A stretch of 64,000 nucleotides of DNA from Bacillus sp. OV322 (GTDB taxonomy: Bacteria; Bacillota; Bacilli; Bacillales; DSM-1321), in assembly GCF_900112495.1 (NCBI RefSeq), contig NZ_FOMA01000001.1, positions 372,001 to 436,000 of the forward strand. The letters are read 5' to 3'. Positions 34,712 through 43,857 of the stretch are shown here, in pieces; within the stretch, counting starts at the first letter, position 1; the number at the start of each line of letters is the position of its first letter. Both the position numbers and the translations under genes were made by a program. The notes under the pieces were generated by a model. It did not search any database. It saw only the letters and a program-made list of their open reading frames with translations, and had not been told where the DNA came from.

Positions 34712-35719
34712 ATGGAAAAACTATTAGAAGTGAAGAACCTGAAGAAGCATTTTTCATTAGCAAAAGGGGAATCTCTTAAAGCGGTTGATGGAATTTCCTT
34801 TTCTGTTAATAAAGGTGAAACATTTGGAATAGTAGGGGAATCAGGTTGCGGGAAATCTACGGCAGGAAGAACGATTATGGGTCTATATAATAAGACAGAT
34901 GGTGAAGTTCTTTTTCATGGAAACGATATTCATTCACTGAAGGAAAAAGAAAAATTGAACTTTCATAAAAATATGCAAATGATTTTTCAGGATCCTTATG
35001 CCTCATTAAATCCGAGATCAACAGTCAGTGAGATTATATCTGAACCGTTGGAGGTACATGGCTTATTTTCGTCTAAGAAGGATAGGATGAACCGGGTTTA
35101 TCAGCTGCTGGAGGATGTGGGGCTAAACCGTGACCACGCAAACAGGTATCCACATGAATTCAGCGGCGGACAGAGACAAAGGATTGGAATCGCCCGTGCA
35201 CTCGCCTTGAATCCTGAATTCATTATAGCGGATGAACCGATTTCTGCCCTTGATGTATCTGTGCAGGCACAAGTGGTCAACCTGCTGAAACGCCTTCAGA
35301 AAGAAAAAGGGCTTACATACTTATTTATTGCCCATGACCTTTCGATGGTCAAACAAATCAGTTCTCGCATTGCTGTGATGTACCTGGGACATATCGTTGA
35401 GCTTACAACAAGCAGCGAGCTGTACAGCAAACCGCTCCATCCCTATACCCAGGCACTTTTATCTGCGATTCCGATTCCTGACCCGGATATTGAGGATAAA
35501 CGGGAACGGATCATTCTGAAAGGGGAACTGCCAAGTCCGGTTAACCCACCGAGCGGTTGTGTGTTCAGAACACGCTGTTCTTTTGCCATGGATGCCTGTG
35601 CCGAGCATAAGCCAATATGGCAGGAAAAAGAGCCGGGACATTTTGTTTCTTGCCATCTGTATAATCCCGATATAATGCGTGACGGGAATCAGAGCAGTAA
35701 AGCCCTTGCCTTTAAATAG
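34712..35719 (+). CDS. ykfD: Oligopeptide ABC transporter ATPase YkfD (DppF type)
   Basis: A 335-residue ABC ATPase with Walker [14 protein letters not shown]-loop [16 protein letters not shown], signature FSGGQRQR and Walker [12 protein letters not shown], followed by the OppF-type C-terminal region with paired Cys ([15 protein letters not shown]). It is the partner ATPase of DppD. ATG 34712 follows the ykfC stop by two bases. Confidence 0.93.
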   Translation: MEKLLEVKNLKKHFSLAKGESLKAVDGISFSVNKGETFGIVGESGCGKSTAGRTIMGLYNKTDGEVLFHGNDIHSLKEKEKLNFHKNMQMIFQDPYASLNPRSTVSEIISEPLEVHGLFSSKKDRMNRVYQLLEDVGLNRDHANRYPHEFSGGQRQRIGIARALALNPEFIIADEPISALDVSVQAQVVNLLKRLQKEKGLTYLFIAHDLSMVKQISSRIAVMYLGHIVELTTSSELYSKPLHPYTQALLSAIPIPDPDIEDKRERIILKGELPSPVNPPSGCVFRTRCSFAMDACAEHKPIWQEKEPGHFVSCHLYNPDIMRDGNQSSKALAFK

Positions 35720-35735
35720 GAGGAAATCACTTAAA

Positions 35736-36524
35736 ATGGATTTATCAAACCTGCAAAAAAAAATCGAATTGCATATTGCAGAATTCCCTGGCAGGATCAG
35801 CTATAAAATAGAAAGCGAAGATCAGTCCATTCAAAAAGATGCGGGTGAAGGTTTTCAAGCAGCAAGCTTGATTAAGATTCCAATTATAATGGAAGGTTTT
35901 CGCCAAATTGAAGAAGGCAAGATCCATCTTAATGAGCGTGCAGAGATATCAGACAGTGATCTTGCAGGCGGCTCGGGTGTCCTTCAAGCATTAAGTAAGT
36001 CAGGTTTCACGATAGAAGATATGCTGACACTTATGATTATCGTATCCGATAATACAGCAACGAATATGCTGATCAGGAAAATGGGAATAAATATAATTAA
36101 TCAAACAATTGCTTCGCTCAATTTGAAAAAGACCATACTTGGCAGGTATATGATGGATTTCGATGCCATTGAAAACGGCTTTGATAACTATACTTGTGCA
36201 GATGATATGGTGACCTGTTTACGGAGTATCCATCAGGGAAGTTTTCTTTCTGGTGAGAGCAGGCAGCATATTCTCAGCATCATGGAAAAGCAGCAGCTGA
36301 TCAGCAAGCTGCCAGCAATGATGAATTTGAATAAAGTGAAAGTTGCCAGTAAAAATGGAGCAATACCGGGAGCAGAACATGATTCTGCCATTATTACCAG
36401 GGGAGATGTAACGGTATTTGCAGCTGTATTAACGGACAGCCTGGAAAATGAGGAAGACGGAAGGAGAATCATTTCTCAGATTGGCAGGTATATTTATGAA
36501 GAAATGATGTTATCCTTTAAATGA
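35736..36524 (+). CDS. Class A beta-lactamase-fold serine hydrolase in the ykf operon
   Basis: A 262-residue protein with all three class A marks: S44-L-I-K47, the SDN loop (IIVSDNTATN) and a KNG motif (ASKNGAIPG) in place of KTG. There is no signal peptide and no lipobox, so it stays in the cytoplasm and is unlikely to protect against beta-lactams. It starts 16 bases after ykfD (AGGAGGAAA upstream) and ends with the terminator. The operon suggests a murein-peptide or related amide substrate, but this is inference. Not part of the B. subtilis dpp-ykf operon as known to me. Confidence 0.85.
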   Translation: MDLSNLQKKIELHIAEFPGRISYKIESEDQSIQKDAGEGFQAASLIKIPIIMEGFRQIEEGKIHLNERAEISDSDLAGGSGVLQALSKSGFTIEDMLTLMIIVSDNTATNMLIRKMGINIINQTIASLNLKKTILGRYMMDFDAIENGFDNYTCADDMVTCLRSIHQGSFLSGESRQHILSIMEKQQLISKLPAMMNLNKVKVASKNGAIPGAEHDSAIITRGDVTVFAAVLTDSLENEEDGRRIISQIGRYIYEEMMLSFK

Positions 36525-36525
36525 A

Positions 36526-36556
36526 GAAAGGGAGTGCACACTCCTTTTCTTTATTT
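36526..36556 (+). terminator. Terminator of the ykf operon
   Basis: GAAAGGGAGTG and CACTCCTTTTC (one G-U) with a 2-base centre, then TTTATTTTTT. Confidence 0.85.
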
Positions 36557-36711
36557 TTTAACGCATAGCAGTTTTCCCTTCATTCCTTCATGAAAAGGGG
36601 TATTCCGCTTCGTTTTTCTGCATGTATATTCTGCTGTGTACATTGCTTCAGTTTATTCCCCCAAATGCAATTACTCCCTATTATGGGACTGGAAAATCCC
36701 GTTCTATTGTT

Positions 36712-36740
36712 TTTTAATGCAATTTTAATGTTATTTTCAT
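36712..36740 (+). promoter_or_regulatory. Direct-repeat site 1 (TTTTAAT-N4-TTTTAAT-N4-TTTTCAT)
   Basis: TTTTAAT at 36712 and 36723 and TTTTCAT at 36734, period 11 bp. It lies 141 bases before the polysaccharide deacetylase; TATAAC at 36768-36773 could be the -10, with a poor -35, as for an activated promoter. The surrounding 36.56-36.88 kb gap holds no clear gene. Confidence 0.7.
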
Positions 36741-36881
36741 TTGATATTCACAGTACTTCTCTACACTTATAACAGTTAACTGCCAAGCGTCAAAAAGGGA
36801 AATACAGACCTTATCGAAAAAATTATTTCCATAAATGTAAGAAATAAACTATTATTTAACTAATGCAGCTTTTAGGCTGAA

Positions 36882-37679
36882 ATGATAAGCAAGGATTATT
36901 TTTTTTGGCAGCATGAAGATTTGCCAAAGAAAGCGAGGTCACATGTGATTTTTTTTCTTTTGCTGATTTTACTTGTATTGGCCATTGTGGCATATGGTCC
37001 GCTTTCAACTATTATCATTAGAGTGTTTTCACTTGGAATATATAAGCGAGGATTAAGGGATAAGGGCATATGTCTTACATTTGATGATGGTCCGCACCCT
37101 GTTTACACACCTCAATTACTGGATCTATTAAAAAAATATGAGATTAAAGCTGTTTTTTTTGTAGTTGGTGAGCTTGCCAAAAGGTATCCGGCGCTTGTAA
37201 GGCGAATGAGAGATGAAGGGCATGAAATCGGCATCCATCATTATCGGCATGTAAGCAGCTGGATGCTGCTTCCGCATCAGCTCAAAAAAGAGATTCAGGA
37301 ATGCTCGAAAATCATTGAAATTATAACAAATAAGGAACCGTTATATTACCGGCCTCCATGGGGACATTTTAACCTTTTTACGTTACTGCTTTCTAGGGGG
37401 TATAAGAAAATTTTGTGGTCTTCAATCTCAGGAGACTGGAAAATACAGAAAGAAAATGATCTTATAAAGCGGATCACTGCAAGTGCCTCTGACGGCACAA
37501 TCATCCTATTGCATGATAACGGAGATACGAAGGGCGCTGATCCTGAAGCTCCAGCTGTCATGCTGAAGGCACTGAATCAAAGCATTCCTCTGTTAAAACA
37601 GCAAGGTTTGCGGTTTCTTCCGCTGAATTCGCTGATTAACGGAAATAAAGGGACAGCAGGTATAAAGAATGAGCATTGA
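36882..37679 (+). CDS. Membrane-anchored polysaccharide deacetylase (CE4)
   Basis: A 265-residue protein with one N-terminal membrane helix (about residues 23-48) and an outside NodB domain. Motif 1 TFDDGPHP (catalytic and metal Asp) is near residue 67, motif 2 GIHHYRH near 117 gives the two metal histidines, motif 3 YRPPWG near 155 and motif 5 IILLHDNG near 206. It should remove acetyl groups from peptidoglycan or another wall glycan. The ribosome site is weak. It overlaps the DedA gene by 11 bases. Confidence 0.88.
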   Translation: MISKDYFFWQHEDLPKKARSHVIFFLLLILLVLAIVAYGPLSTIIIRVFSLGIYKRGLRDKGICLTFDDGPHPVYTPQLLDLLKKYEIKAVFFVVGELAKRYPALVRRMRDEGHEIGIHHYRHVSSWMLLPHQLKKEIQECSKIIEIITNKEPLYYRPPWGHFNLFTLLLSRGYKKILWSSISGDWKIQKENDLIKRITASASDGTIILLHDNGDTKGADPEAPAVMLKALNQSIPLLKQQGLRFLPLNSLINGNKGTAGIKNEH

Positions 37680-38244
37680 ACAGATTATGCCTTATTTGCA
37701 GGTGTATGGTTACTGGATCATCCTTCTCATCCTTTTTTGCGGCATCGTTGGCATACCTGCGCCGGAAGAAAGCTTTATGGTGTTTCTCGGGGTGCTGTGC
37801 GGTGCACATCAATTGAACTATTCATTAAGTGCATCCGCTGCAGCCATTGGGGCGGTAAGCGGAATGATTACGGCTTATTGGATAGGCAGGACACTAGGGC
37901 AATCTTTTATCCGCAGGTTCGGGAAATATATCAAAGTGACACCTGAGCGCTGGGAAAAAGTTGAAGGCAAGTTCCAAAAGCATGGAAAATACTCACTGCT
38001 GATTGGCTTTTTTCTGCCGGGTTTAAGGCAGCTGAATCCATATATTGCCGGGACAAGCGGGTTTTCCTTTCCGGTTTTCCTCATTCTGTCAGCTGCCGGA
38101 AGTGTCATTTGGGTAATTACATTTGTGACACTGGGCTTTTTTCTTGGTGATAAAATACATGTCGCTTATATACCGCTGCTCGCTGCAGCATTTGTGGCAA
38201 TCCTGCTGCTGTATAAATGGTTTAAAAAAAGGCATAGCGCATAA
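37669..38244 (+). CDS. DedA-family membrane protein
   Basis: A 191-residue protein with four to five membrane helices. The GIVGIPAPEESFMVFLG segment (acidic residue in the first helix hairpin) and the re-entrant FLPGLRQLNPYIAGTSG segment with its Arg are DedA marks. Members of this family recycle undecaprenyl phosphate or phospholipids across the membrane, which fits a locus that uses lipid-linked sugars. Translationally coupled to the deacetylase gene. Confidence 0.9.
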   Translation: MSIEQIMPYLQVYGYWIILLILFCGIVGIPAPEESFMVFLGVLCGAHQLNYSLSASAAAIGAVSGMITAYWIGRTLGQSFIRRFGKYIKVTPERWEKVEGKFQKHGKYSLLIGFFLPGLRQLNPYIAGTSGFSFPVFLILSAAGSVIWVITFVTLGFFLGDKIHVAYIPLLAAAFVAILLLYKWFKKRHSA

Positions 38245-38304
38245 GCGGCCCAAAATATAAAATACATTAAAAATGTAAGTGTACTCTCGCTGGGAGGGAA
38301 AACT

Positions 38305-39483
38305 ATGAAAAAAATTCTTATCATGCCATTGTTGAGAATGCCATCTGGCCATCATCAGGTAGCAGAGGCCGTTGCAAATATGATACAACAGCAAAAAAAA
38401 GATGTTGAAATAAAAAAAATAGACTTTATCAGTTACACAAGCGGGATTCTGGAAGCGATAGTCACGAATCTCTATTTAAAATGGATCCGATATACACCGG
38501 GATCTTATCAATGGGTATACGGCAAGTATGTGAATGCCGATTCCAAAGAAACGGCCCTTCTGAAGTTTTATAAACATCTTTTTATGAAAAAAATGAAACA
38601 ATTGGTGGCTGAGGAAAAGCCGGATTTAATCATCTGCACCCATGGCTTTCCATCTCTGCTGCTCAGCCAGTTAAAAGCTGACGGCAAGCTTAGCATCCCG
38701 GTTGTCAATGTATATACAGATTTCTTTATGAATGATATGTGGGGTAAAGAAGCCATCGATGCCCATTTTGTACCAAATAAACAGGTTCAGCTATCTTTAA
38801 TGAATAAGTTTAAGGTTCCGAAAAAAAACATCTTTATAACAGGCATACCTGTACACAGTGAATTTTTGCTGAAGAAAAAGGATGGACTGCAAAGGGGCGG
38901 GGAAAATCGGAAAAAGGTCCTGATTTGCGGAGGCAACAGCGGATTAGGGGACATTATCAATCTTCTTCAAGATGTAAAAGATGCCCGGGACTTCGATTAT
39001 CGGGTATTATGCGGAAACAACCAAAAATTATTGAAACAGATTCAGTCATGGAAACTGCCGCATATTACCCCGATATCTTATATTACGTCCAGAAGCGCAA
39101 TGAATAATTTATACAATGAAGCAGATGCAATCATTACCAAGCCTGGTGGAGTGACCATCAGTGAAGTGATCCGGAAAAATATCCCAATCTTTATCCATTC
39201 TGCACTTCCCGGCCAGGAAGAGGTCAACCTGAAGTTTTTGAAAGACAGGGGCCTTGCATTTGAATTCATGCCTGATCAGCCAATTGAAAGCCAGCTGGCT
39301 AAGGTGATTGGCAATGATAAGAAGATGTCCACTTTTAATAAACATCTGGCTGCCTATAATAAGGAGCTGAATGTTAAAGAAAAGGATATTGCCAGCTTAA
39401 TTGAATCACTGCTGGAGAATCATGCATATAAAGAAATGAGACAAGCAAGGAATGATAGTTTTTACGTATCAACTTCATATTGA
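38305..39483 (+). CDS. GT28/MGDG-synthase-like glycosyltransferase (UgtP/YkoN type)
   Basis: A 392-residue glycosyltransferase. The N-terminal MPLLRMPSGHHQVAEAV is typical of MGDG-synthase-like enzymes, and the C-terminal donor-binding part has ICGGNSGLG, the ITKPGGVTISEVI motif near residue 275 and PGQEEVN. Diacylglycerol or a related lipid is the usual acceptor and UDP-glucose or galactose the donor; the exact pair is not known. GGGAGGG lies 7 bases before ATG 38305. Third gene of the deacetylase-DedA unit. Confidence 0.87.
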   Translation: MKKILIMPLLRMPSGHHQVAEAVANMIQQQKKDVEIKKIDFISYTSGILEAIVTNLYLKWIRYTPGSYQWVYGKYVNADSKETALLKFYKHLFMKKMKQLVAEEKPDLIICTHGFPSLLLSQLKADGKLSIPVVNVYTDFFMNDMWGKEAIDAHFVPNKQVQLSLMNKFKVPKKNIFITGIPVHSEFLLKKKDGLQRGGENRKKVLICGGNSGLGDIINLLQDVKDARDFDYRVLCGNNQKLLKQIQSWKLPHITPISYITSRSAMNNLYNEADAIITKPGGVTISEVIRKNIPIFIHSALPGQEEVNLKFLKDRGLAFEFMPDQPIESQLAKVIGNDKKMSTFNKHLAAYNKELNVKEKDIASLIESLLENHAYKEMRQARNDSFYVSTSY

Positions 39484-39572
39484 TGAATGCCGTATACGCC
39501 AGGATATCATGTGCCTGAACGGGAGATTTAACTCCCTAGTTATTATCCGGCCCTATAAAGTTTTATATTCAA

Positions 39573-39602
39573 TTAAGGCTCCGGCGATTGCCGGAGCCTT
39601 AA
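39573..39602. terminator. Terminator-like hairpin between convergent genes
   Basis: AAGGCTCCGGC-gatt-GCCGGAGCCTT is a perfect 11-bp hairpin but lacks a clear T run on either strand. Confidence 0.65.
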
Positions 39603-39647
39603 AGGGAAGTCTTTAAACTTATGCAACGAGGGTAGTGCTTCTGGCAC

Positions 39648-40478
39648 TTAGCGTGCTTGCAGTTCATTTAGTATCTGTCTGAGGCTTCCCCTGATATTGA
39701 ACGATTGAAAATCAAGACCCAGCCTTATGATGGTTTGGGCGATTCTGGGGCGGATTCCCGTCAAAATGGCTTCAACTCCCGTAAGTTTGAGCGCATTGAT
39801 TATTTCTCCTATTTTATGGGTAGCTGTTTCATCAATCATCGGGACACCGGAAAGGTCTATTATTAAAACTTTCAGGTTTAACTTGGTACTTTCCCGCAAT
39901 GTAATATCCATGATTAATTTTGCACGGTCAGGATCAATTTCGCCGATGACCGGCACGATTGCAGTGTTTTCATAAACTGGCACAATAGGTACGGATAGCT
40001 CTTCAAGAGCAGAGTATGCTATATTCATTAGATTTTTATTATGTTTCTCAAATTCATCGCCAAAAGTTTCGGTGATGGAATCAAGCAGCGGATCGATTTT
40101 TTTGCTTACATCAAGCATGGTAATGGCTGCGAATTGACGTTTCTCCAGCTCCTCAGTAAAAGCATCCCAAATGACGGAACGATAATAGGTTAGAGCTCTT
40201 AGAGTATCAACAAGCCGAACGTGATTTCGGATTGAATATTCTCCGATCATCATGGCCCAGTCCTTTACCTTTTTCTCTATCTCTTGCTTGTTGCCGTACA
40301 GAGACTCCCCTAAATAGGATATAAGCATTGATCTCCAATCAATAAGCTGTTCCTCGGAAGCGTTGCTGGACCTTAAACGCTCTCTATACTCACTATCCTG
40401 AATTGAACCCAGGTTTTGTGCTAATTTGAGCTGATTCTCAACAATTTTTTTGCCGATATACTGTAACTCAAATTCCAT
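39648..40478 (-). CDS. RsbR-family STAS-domain stressosome protein
   Basis: A 276-residue protein: an N-terminal non-heme-globin-like sensor region (about 1-150) and a C-terminal STAS domain with IIDLSGVPMIDETATHKIGEII and a TGIRPRIAQTIIRLGLD end. The Thr residues around the STAS Asp/Glu loop match the phosphorylation sites of RsbR paralogues. These form the 1.8-MDa stressosome that signals to SigB. ATG 40478 has AGGAG 8 bases upstream (GTG 40481 is alternative). No partner kinase lies nearby. Confidence 0.87.
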   Translation of the reverse strand: MEFELQYIGKKIVENQLKLAQNLGSIQDSEYRERLRSSNASEEQLIDWRSMLISYLGESLYGNKQEIEKKVKDWAMMIGEYSIRNHVRLVDTLRALTYYRSVIWDAFTEELEKRQFAAITMLDVSKKIDPLLDSITETFGDEFEKHNKNLMNIAYSALEELSVPIVPVYENTAIVPVIGEIDPDRAKLIMDITLRESTKLNLKVLIIDLSGVPMIDETATHKIGEIINALKLTGVEAILTGIRPRIAQTIIRLGLDFQSFNIRGSLRQILNELQAR

Positions 40479-40672
40479 CACGTTTTCTCCTAATAAAAAA
40501 TAGTATCATTTAGTGAAAATGATTCATTAGTATTATGATAATAGTTAAGTCCATTATCATCAAGATATAAGCGTAAAAAACCGTTCATTCGCCAATAAGC
40601 CGGATTGCAGCATACTAGCTTGATGCATAAAGCGGGCAAACGGAATAATTGATTAAAGGATAGGGAAAGCCG

Positions 40673-41242
40673 ATGAAAAGAAGGAAGAAAGTTATGCTGG
40701 CATTTGCTGCTATTTGTCTTATATATCTCATATTCCTCCAAGTGAAAATATATCAGGCCAGCACCGGGGCTGTACCAAAAGATGCTTCGTACCTGATCGT
40801 GCTGGGAGCGAGAGTAAATGGAACGATTCCATCCCTAGCTCTCAAAAACAGAATACACTCTGCTGCCCATTATTTGCGGGAAAATAAAGATACCATTGTA
40901 ATCGTATCTGGAGGAAAGGGTCCTGGCGAAACGATTTCTGAGGCAGAATGCATGAAGAGGGAGCTTACTGCACTGGGCATTGAAGCTTCCAGGATCATTA
41001 TGGAAGACAAGTCAGTCAGCACCTATCAAAATTTAGCTTACTCCAAAAAGCTGCTGCCTGATACGAAAGCAAGAGGTATCTTGGTTTCAAATGATTTTCA
41101 TATTTATCGCGCAGGTTTAATGGCTGAAAAACAAGGCCTTCATGTAACAGGGCTTCCTGCAAAAACACCGAAGGTAATCATACTGAAAACGTATCTCCGT
41201 GAATATCTCGCTATTACAAAATTTTATATAGCAGGCTCGTAA
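40673..41242 (+). CDS. YdcF/ElyC-like membrane protein (DUF218)
   Basis: A 189-residue protein with one N-terminal membrane helix (residues 7-25) and a DUF218 domain: LIVLGARVNGTIPSLALKNRI, IVSGGKGPGETISEAECM, MEDKSVSTYQNL and GILVSNDFHIYRAGLMAEKQG. The family includes ElyC, which influences undecaprenyl phosphate use in peptidoglycan synthesis; this matches the surrounding envelope genes but the function is not proven. Single gene with a terminator. Confidence 0.85.
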   Translation: MKRRKKVMLAFAAICLIYLIFLQVKIYQASTGAVPKDASYLIVLGARVNGTIPSLALKNRIHSAAHYLRENKDTIVIVSGGKGPGETISEAECMKRELTALGIEASRIIMEDKSVSTYQNLAYSKKLLPDTKARGILVSNDFHIYRAGLMAEKQGLHVTGLPAKTPKVIILKTYLREYLAITKFYIAGS

Positions 41243-41257
41243 TGCGATAGGGCGAAA

Positions 41258-41292
41258 TAAAAAATGATGCCTTACAGGCGTCATTTTTTTAT
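41258..41292 (+). terminator. Terminator after the DUF218 gene
   Basis: AAAAAATGATGCC and GGCGTCATTTTTTT, one G-U/T pair, 5-base loop. Confidence 0.88.
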
Positions 41293-41369
41293 GTTCCTGT
41301 TTAAGCTTAAAGCTGATTAAGTTTAGCAGCATTTAGATTATGTCTGCTCAATATGTGGAAGGTTCACGG

Positions 41370-41398
41370 ATGAAAAAATGATTAAAATAGGATTAAAA
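41370..41398 (-). promoter_or_regulatory. Direct-repeat site 2, inverted, before the two-component operon
   Basis: On the minus strand TTTTAAT (41398-41392), TTTTAAT (41387-41381), TTTTCAT (41376-41370), exactly the spacing of sites 1 and 3. It is 105 bases before the response regulator start; in this orientation autoregulation could be negative or read from the other face. Confidence 0.7.
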
Positions 41399-41503
41399 TT
41401 TCATGATATTCAGCGTTCAGTGCTACATTAATAAGAAGAGATTGTACAAAAGAGCTATATGCTGAAAATAGTGTAATCAGCAGCTGCATCAGAGGTGAGG
41501 AAA

Positions 41504-42208
41504 ATGAAGAAGAAGATATTGGTTGTTGAGGATGAAATGCAAATAGCCAAGGTATTGAAAATAGAACTGGAATATGAGGGATACGAGGCGGCTGTTGAAT
41601 ATGATGGCAAGTCTGGTCTTCAGGCTGCATATGATTTTAACCCTGATTTAATTATATTGGATATCATGCTGCCTGAACTGAGCGGCATTGAGGTTTTGAG
41701 GAGACTGAGAAAAGAAAATAATCATGTTCCGGTCATCCTGTTAACAGCAAGGAATTTAACGATGGATAAAGTTCTTGGTTTAGATCAGGGTGCCAACGAT
41801 TATATAACAAAGCCTTTCGAGATTGAAGAATTGCTTGCAAGAGTCCGTTCCTGTATCCGCCATTATGCTTATGATAAAAATGGAAGCATCAATGAAGACG
41901 GAAGCAAGGTCCTGCATATAGCAGATCTTAAAATTCATTTGGAGACCCGTGAGGTAATACGGGAGGGTACCCAGATTATCCTGACTCCAAAGGAATATGA
42001 TCTTCTCGTTTATTTAATCAGCAATAAAAATAAAATAGTAACTCGTGAAAATATCCTCATCAATGTCTGGGGCTATGAATATGAAGGAGAAACTAATGTC
42101 ATTGATGTCTATATCAGGCATTTAAGAAAAAAGATCGATGAATGCTTTTCATCTCCAGCGCTTATTCAGACCGTTCGCGGTGTCGGGTATACGGTAAAGG
42201 AGAATTAA
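41504..42208 (+). CDS. OmpR-family response regulator
   Basis: A 234-residue regulator. The receiver domain has the acidic pair ED at residues 9-10, the phosphorylated D53 (LIILDIMLPE), Thr in LLTARN and Lys in TKPFEIEELLARV. The C-terminal OmpR winged helix (about 130-230) contains LTPKEYDLLVYL and ENILINVWGYEYEGETNVIDVYIRHLRKKI. ATG 41504 follows AGAGGTGAGG closely. Followed after 2 bases by its kinase. Sequence type is ArlR/YkoG-like, an inference. It is the likely binder of the 11-bp direct repeats found three times near here. Confidence 0.92.
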   Translation: MKKKILVVEDEMQIAKVLKIELEYEGYEAAVEYDGKSGLQAAYDFNPDLIILDIMLPELSGIEVLRRLRKENNHVPVILLTARNLTMDKVLGLDQGANDYITKPFEIEELLARVRSCIRHYAYDKNGSINEDGSKVLHIADLKIHLETREVIREGTQIILTPKEYDLLVYLISNKNKIVTRENILINVWGYEYEGETNVIDVYIRHLRKKIDECFSSPALIQTVRGVGYTVKEN

Positions 42209-42210
42209 CT

Positions 42211-43596
42211 TTGAAGATCACAACAAAGATCAATCTTATGACAACAGCATGGCTGATGTGTATTTTAATCGCAATCAATGCGGTTGTGCTATTTTCATTC
42301 ATGAAAATCACTGTAAATATGGAGCAGGAAACTGCTCTTCAAAAAGCGGATTCCATTATTAAAGAAATTAATATCCTGGATACCCCCCTGCAAACAAAAG
42401 AAAAATTGAATCCTTTCTTAACGAATCATTCGTTTATCAGGATTGTTCAGCCGGGTCCAAAAATCCTGAGTCAGGCAGCCAACGATAAGCATCTGGCTGA
42501 AATAGGGGCGAAATTCAGCGATAAGGTGAGTACCCAGCGGCGGGTGATGCATGAAAAAGAAGGAGAAGAACAGGTACTGATTGTCAGAGTGCCCATTCAT
42601 GATAAGCAAAAAGTGATAGGGACGCTTGAAATTGGTGAAAGGCTTTTGGGCCTCGAAGTAAGAAAGGACATTCTTCTGTCCATCCTCATTACCTGCACGG
42701 TCCTGGCTGCCATCCTTTCATTATTTGGCGGTGTGATCTTATCAAATATCATTATACGTCCTATCACCAATATGGTTAAAACAATGGAGGATATCGAACA
42801 AAGCGGAATTCCCCAAAAAATCGTGATGCAAAAGAAAGCGAAAGACGATCTGCAGAATATGGCAGATACATTCAATCGGATGATCATGAGATTAGAAGAT
42901 AACATAGAAAAACAAAAGCAATTCATTTCGGACGCATCACATGAAATTAAAACGCCTCTGACAGTCATTAAAAGTTATGCAAACCTTCTTAGGAGGAGAG
43001 GCATGCAGAATAAGGAAATTACAGATGAAGCGATAGATTCCATTCTTTCAGAAGCTACACGGATCCAAAAAATGACAGAGAATTTTCTTGACCTGGCAAA
43101 TACTGAAAATGAGAATGCACTGGACATCAAACAAGTCCATATTACATCATTGTGCCAAAGTATCTTGAAGCAGTTAAAAGGAGCCTATAAAAGAGAACTC
43201 CTGCTTCATTATAAAGATTCCCAAACCGTTATTCAGGCAGATGAATTGAAAATTAAACAAGTCATCATTATCCTGCTTGATAACGCCATAAAATACAGCA
43301 CGGAAAAAATTGATGTTTTTATTGAAGGTTATGAGCAGCATGCCGTTATCCGGGTGAGAGACAACGGAATCGGAATACCGGCTGATGAACTTAAGAAGAT
43401 ATTTGAAAGGTTTTACCGGGTGGATAAAGCAAGAAGCCGGGAAACTGGGGGAACAGGCCTTGGCTTAGCGATTGCTAAAAATATTGTAATTCAGCATAAA
43501 GGAGAAATAAACATAAGCAGCGAGGAAGGAAAAGGGACAGAGGTTGAAGTGATTCTGCCATTAATCCATCCGGCGGATCAAAAACAGGGGAGCTGA
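42211..43596 (+). CDS. Sensor histidine kinase
   Basis: A 461-residue membrane kinase. Two helices (about residues 11-32 and 158-185) flank an extracellular sensor; then HAMP (NMVKTMEDIEQSGIP), the DHp helix with phosphorylated H244 (SDASHEIKTPLTVIKSYA) and a HATPase domain with N box (LLDNAIKYS), G1 box (DNGIGIP) and G2 box (GGTGLGLAIAKNIV). TTG 42211 with AAGGAG 8 bases upstream. Partner of the response regulator just before it. Confidence 0.93.
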   Translation: MKITTKINLMTTAWLMCILIAINAVVLFSFMKITVNMEQETALQKADSIIKEINILDTPLQTKEKLNPFLTNHSFIRIVQPGPKILSQAANDKHLAEIGAKFSDKVSTQRRVMHEKEGEEQVLIVRVPIHDKQKVIGTLEIGERLLGLEVRKDILLSILITCTVLAAILSLFGGVILSNIIIRPITNMVKTMEDIEQSGIPQKIVMQKKAKDDLQNMADTFNRMIMRLEDNIEKQKQFISDASHEIKTPLTVIKSYANLLRRRGMQNKEITDEAIDSILSEATRIQKMTENFLDLANTENENALDIKQVHITSLCQSILKQLKGAYKRELLLHYKDSQTVIQADELKIKQVIIILLDNAIKYSTEKIDVFIEGYEQHAVIRVRDNGIGIPADELKKIFERFYRVDKARSRETGGTGLGLAIAKNIVIQHKGEINISSEEGKGTEVEVILPLIHPADQKQGS

Positions 43597-43630
43597 CCAT
43601 ACACGGGCTGCTCTTTTTGTCTTTTTTAAA

Positions 43631-43731
43631 GGCACTTTTCTAAAAGATGCTGTTTTTTAAGAGTTCTGTGAGGAAATCATATTTCTAAATCAGCCACTTG
43701 TTGAATAGCAACAAATTTTATGAAAACAGCC
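43631..43731 (+). repeat. Dispersed repeat, 101-bp internally deleted copy
   Basis: Left end GGCACTTTTCTAAAAGATG, then TTCTGTGAGG, joined to CAGCCACTTGTTGAATAGCAACAAA and the right end TGAAAACAGCC. The GC-rich centre is lost. Confidence 0.8.
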
Positions 43732-43828
43732 TTCTAAAATACGTCCAGGCTTGAGTAAAACCTATAAAGCAAAACAGCAGAGCCATCAGTTTAGCAAGCG
43801 GTATGCCGCTGTACACCTATTAGTATTG

Positions 43829-43857
43829 TTTTAATTAAATTTTAATGTGATTTTCAT
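43829..43857 (+). promoter_or_regulatory. Direct-repeat site 3
   Basis: TTTTAAT at 43829 and 43840 and TTTTCAT at 43851, period 11 bp, with flanks also like site 1 (both preceded by TATTG and a T-rich run). It could control a transcript that reads through to galU about 1.1 kb downstream, or a small RNA or gene in between. Confidence 0.7.

Noticed and set aside
36590..36772. 60-codon frame before the deacetylase gene
   Set aside because: No ribosome site, and it runs through the promoter region and direct-repeat site 1.
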